Below are positions 11,551 through 21,259 of a DNA stretch of 64,000 nt, in pieces. The stretch comes from Aculops lycopersici. Its lineage: Eukaryota; Arthropoda; Arachnida; Trombidiformes; Eriophyidae. The position numbers were made by a program, and so were the translations under genes. Positions within the stretch are counted from its first letter, which is position 1, and every line of letters begins with the position of its first letter. The DNA is taken from positions 1,186,989 through 1,250,988 of the forward strand of contig WNKI01000002.1 in assembly GCA_015350385.1 (NCBI GenBank), given 5' to 3'. The notes beneath the pieces are model-generated. The model did not search any database, was not told where the DNA came from, and saw nothing but the letters and a program-made list of their open reading frames with translations.

Positions 11551-11845
11551 ATGACTGAGGCGAGGACGATCTGGATTGCAGTGCCAGGTAAAGTGAGCAT
11601 TGCGCAACTCCCACACTCTCCTCGGTCCACCTGTTGCTACAGTGGTCGGCGTCGTTGTCGTGGGACGTTTGTCTTCATGTGCATCATCTTGCGTGTTTCA
11701 GTTGGCTTGCCAAATAATAGTAATAATCGCCGCTTCCAGGTTGCCGAACGGAATTCCCGTCCCGACAGGCTTGATCATCGTTGCCACTGTCCTGGTCTTT
11801 GTGGTTGCCATTGTTGGTAGTCGATGGCTGCGACCAGACGACTGA
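11551..11845 (+). CDS. speculative spliced single-pass membrane micropeptide
   Basis: ATG at 11551, in an AAATATGA context, opens 12 codons (MTEARTIWIAVP) that end at a GTAAAG donor (exon 11551-11587). A phase-matched acceptor (CGACAG) at 11768 joins exon 11769-11845, giving a 37-residue peptide: a short polar N-terminus, one hydrophobic helix (GLIIVATVLVFVVAIVG) and a SRWLRPDD tail. Two other phase-compatible acceptors (ending about 11641 and 11720) would give longer hydrophobic versions. The size and the M(S/T)EAR start recall sarcolamban-type SERCA-regulating micropeptides, but this is weak resemblance only. There is no second line of evidence, and the chosen acceptor has a poor pyrimidine tract. 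Confidence 0.2.
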
Positions 11846-14452
11846 TCGGTGGACAGCTCGAGGCAGTCTCCAATTCTTCGTCGCCATCCACCCACCTGAA
11901 CCTCGCTAAGTTTAGTTTGTATCAAAGTAAAAGAACCGATCGGCAAGCCGGGAAGTCGATGCAATCCGCTGTAGGCAGCTTGCTAAAAACAAAATCATCG
12001 TCCGCTCACACACTTTTCCGGATAATATCTCACTCTCCCTCTGGTTTCCTTGCCGCTTCTTGCAACTACTATGACGAGGTTGCCGAATACGTTTCCTTTA
12101 AGGTCCGAATCGAGTTACTTGGTTAGTTGGTAGGGTAGAAGAGTGAAAAAGATGGAGAGAGACAGCAAGAAAAACTTGATATTGTAATTGCAGGCGGATG
12201 GTCGGCGGCAACGACGCCGGTTGGCTGCTCGGCCAACCAGGTAATGAAAGAGATAGAGGAGGTGACGCAAGTGGGCATTAGTAGTTGTGGTTCAAGTAAA
12301 AACAAGCTCGTAATAGAGAACAGGTAACCAGTAGTATAAAGTAGCAAGAGATAGTAGTATCAAGCAAATTGGTTACACTGAGCGAGCCAAACGGTGGGCT
12401 CAACCTAAATTAGACTCAAGGGAGATCATTAAATTCACTGTTATTATTATGTAACTGATTTATCTCCAATCTCTCTCCCCCTCTTTCTGTTTCTATTTCT
12501 TTCAACAATGACGAGTTTCCAGTTTTTTGGCTTCAATTTAGCTAACCAGATTCCGATATGTTTAGCTTAACGTACAGCGAAAGCTGGTGCTCGTTATTAT
12601 TATCTCAGAATCAATCTAAATCAGAAACTCGTTCATCAAATTGATGACACAACTACACTAGAAATAGGAACTTACTTACTACCATCGGGTGAATCAACAG
12701 GTCCACCACTCGTTAGCTAGCAAGCACGTGCGCGTGTTAATACTGTAAACAGGTGTCAGGACTTTGGAACCCTCCCCCCAACTTTTTAATTCTTGCCTCC
12801 AATTTACTACTCGGCAAGTTAACTACACGAGAATAGCCATTGTCAAGGATCACGCAAGGCTGACCATCTCTCGGTTGGCTTCATTCTATAGCCAGCTAGC
12901 AAGTCGGCTAGTTAGTTACTGATGGACACAGTGGCTAATAGCTATCGGCGTTCGTGCGGCCGAGAGTTGTTTGGTTTTGATTTCTGGTTTGAATCAAGTT
13001 TCCATCTATTCAACCAACTGGACCACTAATAGAAAATAACTTTCAACGACGCGAGCAAATTTGGTCCAATAATGACGGCAGGCGCGAGGCTATTGAAAAC
13101 TTGCAACAACTAAAGTGGCGCCAACCACCTGTCAACGGGCAAGCAACTCGTTCTGTAGAAAGACTCGAGAGATGAATCGAGAAAGAAAGAGTCGCCCCTC
13201 GATGGCCGTCATCGTCGCTAGAGTCGCTTTTTGGTAGTTGGTCGCGCAACAACCAAACCAGCTAAATCCTTTCATTGAAACCAATACCAACACGAGCACT
13301 TATCTATCAATCTATCTACAACTTGCCGCCACTGTCGACAGTTGGTTGCAAGTTGAAGAAAAATGAGCCTACCGTTTGCTCGACAACAACGACAACATTT
13401 GACTGACTGACTTGCTCGCTGGCTGGCTGGCTGGCTGGCCAACTACCTGCCAGCCAACCGACAAGCTTAATCCTACAAGTGGCAACGTGAGCGCGGCTTC
13501 TGTGCAACTCGCTTACGCAACAACAAGTGCTAGCAGGCTAGAGACAACAACGGCAGTAGCAACATTGACGGTCAGTTTCAAGTTGAAAGTATTACAGTAG
13601 TTGATCCGTAAGCAATAGAGCTCATGTATCGAGAAGCTGGAATCACTTTTAGATATTGGATCTAAGTTCAATATATATATATAAATATACAGGCTATCAA
13701 CTTCGCCGCAAGCCAGCTACCAGTTACACGACAACCGAATCAACTCTCGCTGGTCGCTCACCTGCTAGTCGATCGAGCAGCCAGCCAGCTTTGTCAAGAT
13801 CGCAGATTGAAACCGTTTCCCTGTTCTATTCTCTTGCTCGAGACTATTTTTGCTCGCTGGCTTGATCTTAATTTAACCCTCCAGTAGTAGCCGGCGGGAG
13901 TTTCAGGCTCTCGGTCGGTTCTCATAGCTAGACTATTCACATAATTTTGTCGGTAACCAGTAGTAAGACTGTAACAAAACAAAATGGTGGAGCCAACAAA
14001 GCAGTCTGTTGAAAAAGTGTGAGAGACTTGACTAGATCAAATGAACCATTTGGAAGGACATCGAGAGCCATTTAGTAGCTTACTATTAGACGCTGGTCGT
14101 GTGGCTGTTGTTCGTGATGGTGGTTAGGAAATATTTAAATACGAGGCTAAAACAGTGGAGGGCCTCTTCAGGTGTATAGCTATTACCCAACCGAGCGTGA
14201 CATCTACCAAACGTGTGGTTAATCTGCTGTGTGGGTGCATGAGACTTCCTCCGAGCTTCCTATATAACGATGGACAAACGATATATCATCATATCATATT
14301 CATCATCTGTTGGTCTATAACTGTCGGCAGTTCCTCAAGTCTGGAAGAGTATCGACTGTTGTGCCTATGTCAAATATCAGGTGAAAGTATAGAAACAAAA
14401 GAAGAGTCGAAACTTAGGTACAATATCGGCGTTTCTCACAGAATCGCGTGTA
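11846..14452. other. gene-poor interval upstream of the eEF2 3' end
   Basis: No frame here looks coding. Seen: a (GGCT)n run at about 13418-13440, a short (TA)n at 13673-13686, and many GCTAGC/CTTGCC words. One CCACCTGT motif lies at 13125-13132. Confidence 0.55.
13418..13440. repeat. (GGCT)n tetranucleotide tract
   Basis: About five and a half units of GGCT. Confidence 0.85.
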
Positions 14453-14458
14453 TTTATT
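14453..14458 (-). terminator. poly(A) signal of eEF2
   Basis: TTTATT on the plus strand, AATAAA on the minus strand, about 75 bases past the eEF2 stop codon. Confidence 0.65.
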
Positions 14459-14533
14459 AATATATAGAGAAGATAGATTCTGCCGATTGATTGGTGTTCC
14501 AATTTCTTAATGTGGCATCTCGATTCATTCCGC

Positions 14534-17071
14534 TTACATCTTGTCCAAGTATGATTCGAGGTCTGGCAGAGACTCCTTCAGACCCTTTCTCTTTCTTGTC
14601 TCCATGATGACGTTGTATGGCTTGGACTTACCGTCAAGTGGGTCACCTGGCAACACTTGCCAATGGTCGAACACACATTGTGGGAAAGCCTGACCACCAG
14701 TGTTGGATCTCAAGTCGGCGGTGAAACCAAACGACTCGTTGACAGGTAGGTAAGCCTTTACGACAAAAGTTGGGGTTCCTGGCACTTGAGCCTCCTCAGT
14801 AACGTGACCACGACGACGATTGAGCACACCGTAGATACCTCCGACAACCGACTCGGGACATTGGATCTCGACAAGGTAGACTGGCTCCAACAATCTTGGC
14901 GCAGCAGTCAGTTGGCAAGCGTACAAGCAACGACGAGCAGTTGGGATAATTTGACCACCACCACGATGGATGGCATCAGTGTGCAAGGTGACATCATGGA
15001 TGTTCCAACGGATACCACGGCAGTTCTCTTCACAGAGTACACCGTCCTTTGAGGCCCATTGGAATCCGGACACCATCGAGTCCTTGATTTCGTTCAAGTA
15101 TTGGACTCCCTTTGTGACATCGACCAACAAGTTTGGTCCGGTGGTTTCTGGTCCAAAGCACCAAATCTTACGTGAGTCGTTGGCATCCCATTCGTACTTC
15201 TCAACCAAGAGCTTACCACGAACCTTGGGGTCGTCTTTGGCGCTGATGGTTCCAGCATCAATGTCCTCAGCTAGACCATCGTTCATCGGAGCGGCCTTCA
15301 TGAAAAGACGATTATGCTTGTTGGGCGACTTTGAAAGGCACGTAATGTCTGATTCCTCGGTCACAGTTTCACGGTACGACACGACTGGGTCCGATGTTTT
15401 GATTGGAATTTGTGCATGGTCCTCCTCGAGATCTTTGAGACAAATTTCTAGATGGAGCTCACCAGCTCCGGCGACAATGTGCTCACCACTGTTCTCGTCA
15501 CTGCTTGTTTGTACCATAGGATCTGACTTAGCCAAACGCTTGAGACCTTCGACCAATTTTGGTAGATCAGCTGGGTTCTTTGGCTCGACGGCAACACGCA
15601 CGACAGGCGAAACACTGAACTTCATGACCTTCAAGTTGTGAGCATCCTTATAGTTGGAGATGGTACCAGTCTTAGAGAGGCACTGATCAACACCGACCAG
15701 ACCACAGATGTTACCTGATGGAACATCCTCAATAGCCTCAGCACTACGACCCATCATGAGCACAGTACGTTGGATGGCCTTCTCGTTCAAGTCAACCTTG
15801 CTTCCTGGAACGTAGTTGGGACCCATAATACGAACCTTCTGACCCGAAGCAACACAACCAGAGAAGACACGACCAAAGGCGTAGAAACGACCCTTGTCAG
15901 CTGTCGGCACCATCTTGGAAATGTACATCATCAATGGGCCATTGGGGTCACAGTTCTTAATACCGAGGGCGGCCTCGTCATCGTGTGGTCCCTCGTACAA
16001 GATTTCCATACGGTAGCGTTGCGATGTGACAGGCGATGGCAAGTGGATGGCAATCATCTGAAGCAAAGCCTCACCAGCTGGCCACCAGGTTCTCATAACA
16101 ACCTTGAGCAACTCTTTACCCTCCTTTGCCTTATCGTCACCCTTGAGTTGAATGCCTAACTTGGTCAGTAAATCAGCTGTCTCCTCCTTCTTGAAATTCG
16201 AGATAGCATCAAAGACCTTAAAAATTGGATCTAAAACGAAGTGGTTGAATGCACGATCAAAGCCCTCGTTTTGTACCTTTGACCACTTCTTGGTTGTCTT
16301 GTTGAAGAAGTTCTCTCCCCATAGTTTGTTCATCAGCTTCTCTGGGTCAATCTTGAACTTGTCGGCGTAAAATTCCGCAAATTGCTTCAATGTGAAGGCC
16401 CATCCGTGTAGACCGCTACCAAAAGCGACGCTACCCTTTGCAGGGTCGACCTTTATGTCACCCATTGGACCGTTTTCGTCTGAGTAAGTGGCAATAATCA
16501 CATTGACGTTCTCGACAATACGAGATAATTTCTGGTACAAGTCTTCCTTCGCCAATTGGAGAGTTAACATGGCCAAGTCCATCTTGTTCATAATCAAGAC
16601 TGGTTTAATTCTTTCAGTAATAGCTTGACGGAGGACAGTCTCGGTCTGGACACAGACACCAGAGACACAGTCAACCACGACCAAAGCTCCATCGGTAACA
16701 CGGAGAGCAGCAGTAACCTCAGATGAGAAGTCCACGTGACCTGGTGAGTCGATCAAGTTAATCAAGAAACCCTTTTCGTCCTTCTCACGTTGAGACTCTC
16801 CCTTGATGTATGGCAGGTCGCGGTCTTGCATCTCAAAGTACATGGAGATAGCGGTTGACTTGATGGTAATACAACGCTCTTGCTCGTCCTTACGTGTGTC
16901 GGTAAATCTCATCTCGCCAGCCTTTGCGGCGGCAATGATTCCTGCCTTCGTGACCAAGGCATCGGTAAGAGTGGACTTTCCGTGGTCAACATGAGCAATG
17001 ACACTCATGTTACGGATGTTCCTCTTCTTGTTCATGATACCTCGGATTTCTTCAATCGTGAAGTTCACCAT
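14534..17071 (-). CDS. EEF2: translation elongation factor 2
   Basis: A complete 845-residue intronless frame, the normal length for arthropod eEF2. It is the GTPase that drives ribosomal translocation in the cytosol. G motifs seen: AHVDHGKST near residue 26, IDSPGHVDF, and NKMD (here NKMDLA rather than the usual NKMDRA). The switch I region MRFTDTRKDEQERCITIKST keeps the threonine phosphorylated by eEF2 kinase. The domain IV tip HTDAIHRGGGQIIPTARR keeps the histidine converted to diphthamide, the target of ADP-ribosylating toxins. The end, LPDLESYLDKM, is close to the canonical one. The gene is GC-richer and more codon-biased than its neighbours, as expected for very high expression. Confidence 0.99.
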   Translation of the reverse strand: MVNFTIEEIRGIMNKKRNIRNMSVIAHVDHGKSTLTDALVTKAGIIAAAKAGEMRFTDTRKDEQERCITIKSTAISMYFEMQDRDLPYIKGESQREKDEKGFLINLIDSPGHVDFSSEVTAALRVTDGALVVVDCVSGVCVQTETVLRQAITERIKPVLIMNKMDLAMLTLQLAKEDLYQKLSRIVENVNVIIATYSDENGPMGDIKVDPAKGSVAFGSGLHGWAFTLKQFAEFYADKFKIDPEKLMNKLWGENFFNKTTKKWSKVQNEGFDRAFNHFVLDPIFKVFDAISNFKKEETADLLTKLGIQLKGDDKAKEGKELLKVVMRTWWPAGEALLQMIAIHLPSPVTSQRYRMEILYEGPHDDEAALGIKNCDPNGPLMMYISKMVPTADKGRFYAFGRVFSGCVASGQKVRIMGPNYVPGSKVDLNEKAIQRTVLMMGRSAEAIEDVPSGNICGLVGVDQCLSKTGTISNYKDAHNLKVMKFSVSPVVRVAVEPKNPADLPKLVEGLKRLAKSDPMVQTSSDENSGEHIVAGAGELHLEICLKDLEEDHAQIPIKTSDPVVSYRETVTEESDITCLSKSPNKHNRLFMKAAPMNDGLAEDIDAGTISAKDDPKVRGKLLVEKYEWDANDSRKIWCFGPETTGPNLLVDVTKGVQYLNEIKDSMVSGFQWASKDGVLCEENCRGIRWNIHDVTLHTDAIHRGGGQIIPTARRCLYACQLTAAPRLLEPVYLVEIQCPESVVGGIYGVLNRRRGHVTEEAQVPGTPTFVVKAYLPVNESFGFTADLRSNTGGQAFPQCVFDHWQVLPGDPLDGKSKPYNVIMETRKRKGLKESLPDLESYLDKM

Positions 17072-17218
17072 CTTGAATTAGTTTTAGCTAGCTGGTTATT
17101 AGATCCTAAATTATAATATTATTAATTAGAGTGTCTATTCGAAACGGGGATAATAATTGAGGTCTTGACTCAAGACTCTCAAGTGTATCTATTGATATAT
17201 GCGGTTGGAGTTGCCAAG

Positions 17219-17341
17219 ATTCAGCAACATGCCTCATGCGTGAAAATACCGGGATGCACAGAGACACATTGACGGAAGCGTTTTACTATGGAAGCACCTT
17301 GCGCAAGCGTAGTGAGCGAATTCCCATGCGCGGCAACATTC
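17219..17341 (+). repeat. inverted repeat, left arm
   Basis: Matches the reverse complement of 17603-17725 over 123 bp with four mismatches by eye (about 97%). All four fall in the outer third, and the inner ~89 bp are identical. The arm reads, on the plus strand, the same peptide frame (MHRDTLTEAFYYGSTLRKR) that the right arm gives on the minus strand. Confidence 0.95.
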
Positions 17342-17375
17342 GAAACTTTCAAGATTTTAGATAATTGATTTACTG

Positions 17376-17765
17376 TCATTCGCGAATCGCGATGATGTAA
17401 TCCCACAAGTCGATCCACGCGGCTTCGCACTCAGCTAGACTCAGGCTATTCTGGCGGTAATCTGCAGGTTTTGACATTCCGATCTTCCCATCCCCTGTTT
17501 GATAATCGCCACCGGTAAAATAAAAGCCTTCTGTTTTCACGATTGCAGACGCCTGTTGGTTCTGCAGGAAGAAAGAAGGAGAAACGAGAACCCGCAAATT
17601 TTGAATGTTGCCGCGCATGGGAATTCGCTCACTACGCTTGCGCAAGGTGCTTCCATAGTAAAACGCTTCCGTCAATGTGTCTCTGTGCATCGCGGTCTTT
17701 TCACGCACGAGGCATGTTGCCGAATATCTGTAATCCTGACCACATGTATCATTAAACATACTCAA
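17376..17765 (-). CDS. unknown 129-residue ORF overlapping the fold-back
   Basis: Minus-strand frame of up to 129 residues ending EAAWIDLWDYIIAIRE; no family is recognised. Its first half lies in the right inverted-repeat arm. Its second half, from about 17564 down to 17376, is preceded by a strong pyrimidine tract plus CTGCAG acceptor (about 17565-17590) and could be a terminal exon. A GTGAGC donor lies just upstream, within the arm, but splicing it to this acceptor would shift the frame relative to the open reading, so the exon structure is unresolved. The C-terminal part has ordinary amino-acid composition. It could be a real small gene partly duplicated in inverse orientation, or a relic. 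Confidence 0.35.
   Translation of the reverse strand: MSMFNDTCGQDYRYSATCLVREKTAMHRDTLTEAFYYGSTLRKRSERIPMRGNIQNLRVLVSPSFFLQNQQASAIVKTEGFYFTGGDYQTGDGKIGMSKPADYRQNSLSLAECEAAWIDLWDYIIAIRE
17603..17725 (-). repeat. inverted repeat, right arm
   Basis: Partner of 17219-17341, separated by a 261-bp loop. The two arms could fold into a long, near-perfect RNA hairpin if transcribed on either strand. Confidence 0.95.
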
Positions 17766-17849
17766 AACCTCTATTATTTTCCATTTTTTTGAACAGACCC
17801 TCTAATTGATATCATTATTTTGGATCGGAGAAGCCGCTAGGTCGCCAAA

Positions 17850-18374
17850 ATGGTAAGTCATCCCTACTTTCACCCAGAAAGCTTCATATACACCTTCAAT
17901 GATGATAATAAGAAAACGAAACTAACCCTTATCTTGTACCACTCCAACTATCATCATGATCAAATACACAATACATAACAGACTATCAGCTCATTAAGAA
18001 CCAGAAAATTTATGACCAACCCCCTCCTATTCCGTAAGCAAATGGTTGTGGATGTTATGCATCCAGGAAAGCCAACTGTTTCAAGGAAGGAGGTTAAGGA
18101 GAGATTGGCCAGGATGTACAAAACAACACCAGATTTAGTTTTCCCATTCAAATTCAAGACCCAATTTGGTGGTGGAAAGTCAACTGGCTTTGCCAAAATT
18201 TATGACAGCTTGGCTTACGCCAAGAGGTTTGAGGAAAAGTACACGCTTGTCAGGTTTGGTCTCAAGGAGGTTAAGAAGACAAGCAGGAAACAGAGAAAGG
18301 AGAGAAAGAACAGAATGTTGAAGTTGAGAGGAACAGCCAAGGCGAAGGCCGCCCAAGCTGCAGGCAAGAAGTAG
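17850..18374 (+). CDS. RPS24: 40S ribosomal protein S24 (eS24), two exons
   Basis: Exon 1 is only the initiator ATG (17850-17852), followed at once by GTAAGT. Exon 2 runs 17982-18374 after a CATAACAG acceptor. The joined protein has 131 residues and starts MTISSLRTRKFMTN, the expected eS24 N-terminus; using the internal ATG at 18012 would lose ten conserved residues. Seen: RKQMVVDVMHPGKPTVS, FGGGKSTGFAKIYDSL, and the KKTSRKQRKERKNRM basic block, all typical of eS24, a structural protein of the small subunit. The intron is 129 bp. The single-codon first exon is a recurrent arrangement in ribosomal-protein genes. An AATAAA at 18394-18399 follows the stop by 19 bases. Confidence 0.97.
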
Positions 18375-18761
18375 TAATATTAATCAAGTATGGAATAAAT
18401 AATTATTGCCGAAGTATACAAGATCTACCAATTTCTTATCTTGAAAATGTTGTGTTATTATCATGCAATGATATGATGCCACTTCATCTATCGGTGTAGA
18501 ATCTCGTGCAGTTACCTGTTCGTCTCAGCCGCCCGATAATCACACTAGTTATGCGCCCATCTCCATAGAAGCTAGAAATCGAAGTTTGAGATGCTCGAGG
18601 TCAACTCTTGGGCCTGTGTTGACAACATACATCCGATTAGACACTCCTTAGCCTTAGCTCATCTTTCGTTGATATCTTAGAATCTCTTCAGGAAATCTGA
18701 CGCAATACTCGAAAACAATTCCAGGTAGTCGGTATTATTTTATTCTGTCTATATTTGCTCA
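18375..18761. other. convergent intergenic stretch RPS24 / MCTS1
   Basis: 387 bp between the stop codons of RPS24 (+) and MCTS1 (-). It holds the RPS24 AATAAA at 18394-18399 and a minus-strand AATAAA (plus-strand TTTATT) at 18739-18744 for MCTS1. Nothing else is recognisable. Confidence 0.6.
18394..18399 (+). terminator. poly(A) signal of RPS24
   Basis: Canonical AATAAA shortly after the stop codon, giving a very short 3' UTR, as usual for ribosomal-protein mRNAs. Confidence 0.7.
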
Positions 18762-19310
18762 CTATCTGACCGGTTTGGCTCGCCATAAACCGTCGTTTAG
18801 GTAGTGGATCAATTCAACTGCAACCCCCTTGTTGATAGTCTTGATATCTTTGCCTGACAATTTAGTTAGTCCAATTGCAAGCGCATGCTGCTTATCCTCG
18901 GCCATAACAGTAACTACTTGCTCACTTTGAATGTCGTCGTCAATCTTACCACCGGGCGACGTTAGTCCTGGGCACATAATATTGGCCCCACTAAGTACAA
19001 ACTTGATTGCTCCTCGGTCCACTTGAATGGTTTGGACGAGATCTGGATATTGGTGAACTATACGCAAGGTTGGGTAATAGGGACCATCTCGTTGCTTGTA
19101 GAACAGTTGCGTACCATTTGAGGTGACCAAAATCTCAATGTGATCTGGACATTTGGCTATCCGAAGTTGCTCCTTCTTGGGTAGAATCTCGTCCTGGTAC
19201 TTGGCAAGATTTGGAAACTGTTCGACCAACTTGTTTTTGATATTCTTTTGCACCGACGACTTTAATTGCACAGTGCCTGATATGTCGTCGTCGAGGAATT
19301 TCTTGAACAT
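18762..19310 (-). CDS. MCTS1: MCTS1, PUA-domain re-initiation / recycling factor
   Basis: A complete 182-residue frame, essentially the human length (181). The MFKKF start, KNKLVEQFPNL, and the PUA-domain core GAIKFVLSGANIMCPGLTSPG are near-identical to the family. The C-terminal motif INKGVAVELIHYLNDGLW is also kept. MCTS1 binds DENR; together they eject deacylated tRNA from 40S subunits and promote re-initiation after short upstream ORFs. It is cytosolic. The gene is intronless and converges on RPS24. A (TA)n tract lies 35-62 bp upstream of its start. Confidence 0.97.
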   Translation of the reverse strand: MFKKFLDDDISGTVQLKSSVQKNIKNKLVEQFPNLAKYQDEILPKKEQLRIAKCPDHIEILVTSNGTQLFYKQRDGPYYPTLRIVHQYPDLVQTIQVDRGAIKFVLSGANIMCPGLTSPGGKIDDDIQSEQVVTVMAEDKQHALAIGLTKLSGKDIKTINKGVAVELIHYLNDGLWRAKPVR

Positions 19311-21259
19311 GATTGGGTATTGTGAAAATATATTGATAAACTAGATTATATATATATATGTATATATATATGTATGAGTGTATGTGTCTCTGTTTTTTGT
19401 AAATATGATGGGTTGATTGTAATGGTTGCAAATATAAATAATCAATGGGCTAATATGAGATGCATTATACATTTAATGGCAGCCAGTCCAGCTAGAGGGT
19501 CTTGCAAAAGTAAAACCAAAACAAACGCAAAATGTGCTCAAGTATTTGCCACCACAAGCTAACTTTTGCCGCTGTGGCTACGGCGGCCGCCGCAACCGCA
19601 TGCGAGAAGATGCAGCCAGTGAGTCTCTCGTGCTTCCTGAGCGCGGCGACTCCTTCAGCGAGAGTCTCTTGCTGAGAGGGACGAGAAACGAGCGAACAAC
19701 GAGCAAAAATAAAACCGCAGCAAGGGTGCGAAACACTCAAGTTTTGGGGCCCAAAACTCTACTTCGAAGCGACAGGTGGCGGCCACGGCCGCTCACTGCG
19801 ATTTACAATCCAGAATTCAACAAAAAGTATCTGGTTCATGGCTGTTATGGCTACAATAGCGATGGCAATACAAATCGTTTTAGCAGGAGCAGCAGCAACA
19901 ACAGGCGCCGCCCTCACAATGTTAAAAAGTTGGTGGTTGGAAGTCGCAACCCAAAGCGGCGCAAAAACTCGCGCTTTTTGATCAGTCAGTCAGTCAGTCG
20001 GTCGACTGCAGACTGCCGGCTAACACCGACTTGAGGCGAAGCAGAGAAGCGGCCACGGCGGCAACAGTTTGTGATGATAGCCTAATGATGTGCACCACCA
20101 CCACCGCTGACAGCAATAGCAACGGCAACCTTGGTGTTGAGGTTTCGGTTCTGGGGCGCGCCAACAACAACAGCAATAGCAGCGGCGGCAGCAGCAGCAG
20201 CAGCAACAGCCAACAACATCAGCAACAACGAAGACCAAGACGACGATAATAATAATAATCGCCGACTGCTGCTATTGCTGGCCAGCGGCTATCCTGTTGC
20301 CTCGTCTCTCCTCCTTCCCTTTTACTTGCACTACATGTTCATGTATGTGTATAGTATTTTGGCTCGCACATTAAAGTGGTTATTGTACATCTCAGTGGAG
20401 GCCACAGCGGGCGCTGGGCTTTAGCACAAGCCAAGAGCAACAGGCAACTAGATCCTGGCTAACCAACCAACCAACCAACGAACCGACCAACCGACAATAA
20501 GAGCCAGGCGAGTAGCCAGCAAGTGAGTGACCAATGGAGCGTCAGTGGCGTTACTATCACACACACACACAAGCAGTTCACAACACACTAAAAACGTTTC
20601 AGCTTTTGGCTCGTCGTCGTTGTCGTCGTTTCGGCTTTCGCTCAAAGAGCAAAAGTTTGCCGCCGCCGACGACGACGACGCTTCTCCAAATTCGAACTTA
20701 CAGAGCAAAATTCGAATCACAAGCTGATGCTTCTGCTTCTGCTGCGCTGATGCGCCGCTTATGTGTTGGCCAGCGACGGCGGCGGCGACGGGGCAAAGTA
20801 AAAAGAATTCCGACACGAGTCCGCCAAGCGGCTTGAGGGCGCTAGTCTCTTTGTTCTGCGCCTCATCTTGTGCGAGGTACAGAGAAGCGAGAGCGGACAG
20901 GGGAAAAACTGCGAGAAATTGAGTGCCATCCCCCTCCAAGACCAAGTGGTTTCTAAGGAAAAATTGACGAACCGACCGAGGTTCAGTAACGAAAAATAGA
21001 ACTAACGCCAATATTAATTTCTAATGTTTGTGTAAGTGCATGTTGTTTGTGAGACCTTGTTGGCTAGCCAGTAATAATAAGTAGAAAAATCTTCAATAAA
21101 CCCTCCAACCCTCAGCAACAAGACCAAGTCCAAGATTGAGACCAAGTCCAACTTCTACTACAAGACCAAGACAACGACAACGACATCGATATCGACGATC
21201 ACCATTACCGTCAATACCTAAACAACTTCAAGAACCTCACGCAAATTCAATATATCACC
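19311..21259. promoter_or_regulatory. divergent upstream region, MCTS1 / DIX-protein gene
   Basis: About 1.95 kb of non-coding DNA between the start codons of MCTS1 (-) and the DIX-domain gene (+). Seen: a (TA)n tract at 19346-19372, a GACAGGTGGC E-box at 19771-19780, (CAG/CAA)-rich DNA at 20160-20230, a (CCAA)n run at 20461-20485, and a degenerate CAAGACCAAGTC-like minisatellite at about 21110-21190, probably in the 5' UTR of the DIX gene. Open frames here are low-complexity shadows. Confidence 0.55.

Larger units (their letters stand above)
17072..17849. other. eEF2 / RPS24 divergent interval holding an inverted repeat
   Basis: This 778-bp interval separates two strongly expressed, divergently transcribed translation genes, so it should contain both promoters. 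Most of it is occupied by a 123-bp inverted repeat and its 261-bp loop, described separately. The RPS24-proximal part (17760-17850) is AT-rich. Confidence 0.55.

Noticed and set aside
17850..17981. start of RPS24 at the internal ATG (18012)
   Set aside because: It would lose ten conserved residues; the ATG-only exon model restores the family N-terminus in phase.
19534..20034. 166-residue plus-strand frame upstream of the DIX gene
   Set aside because: Arg/Ser/Asn-rich composition typical of GC-rich non-coding DNA; no conserved feature.
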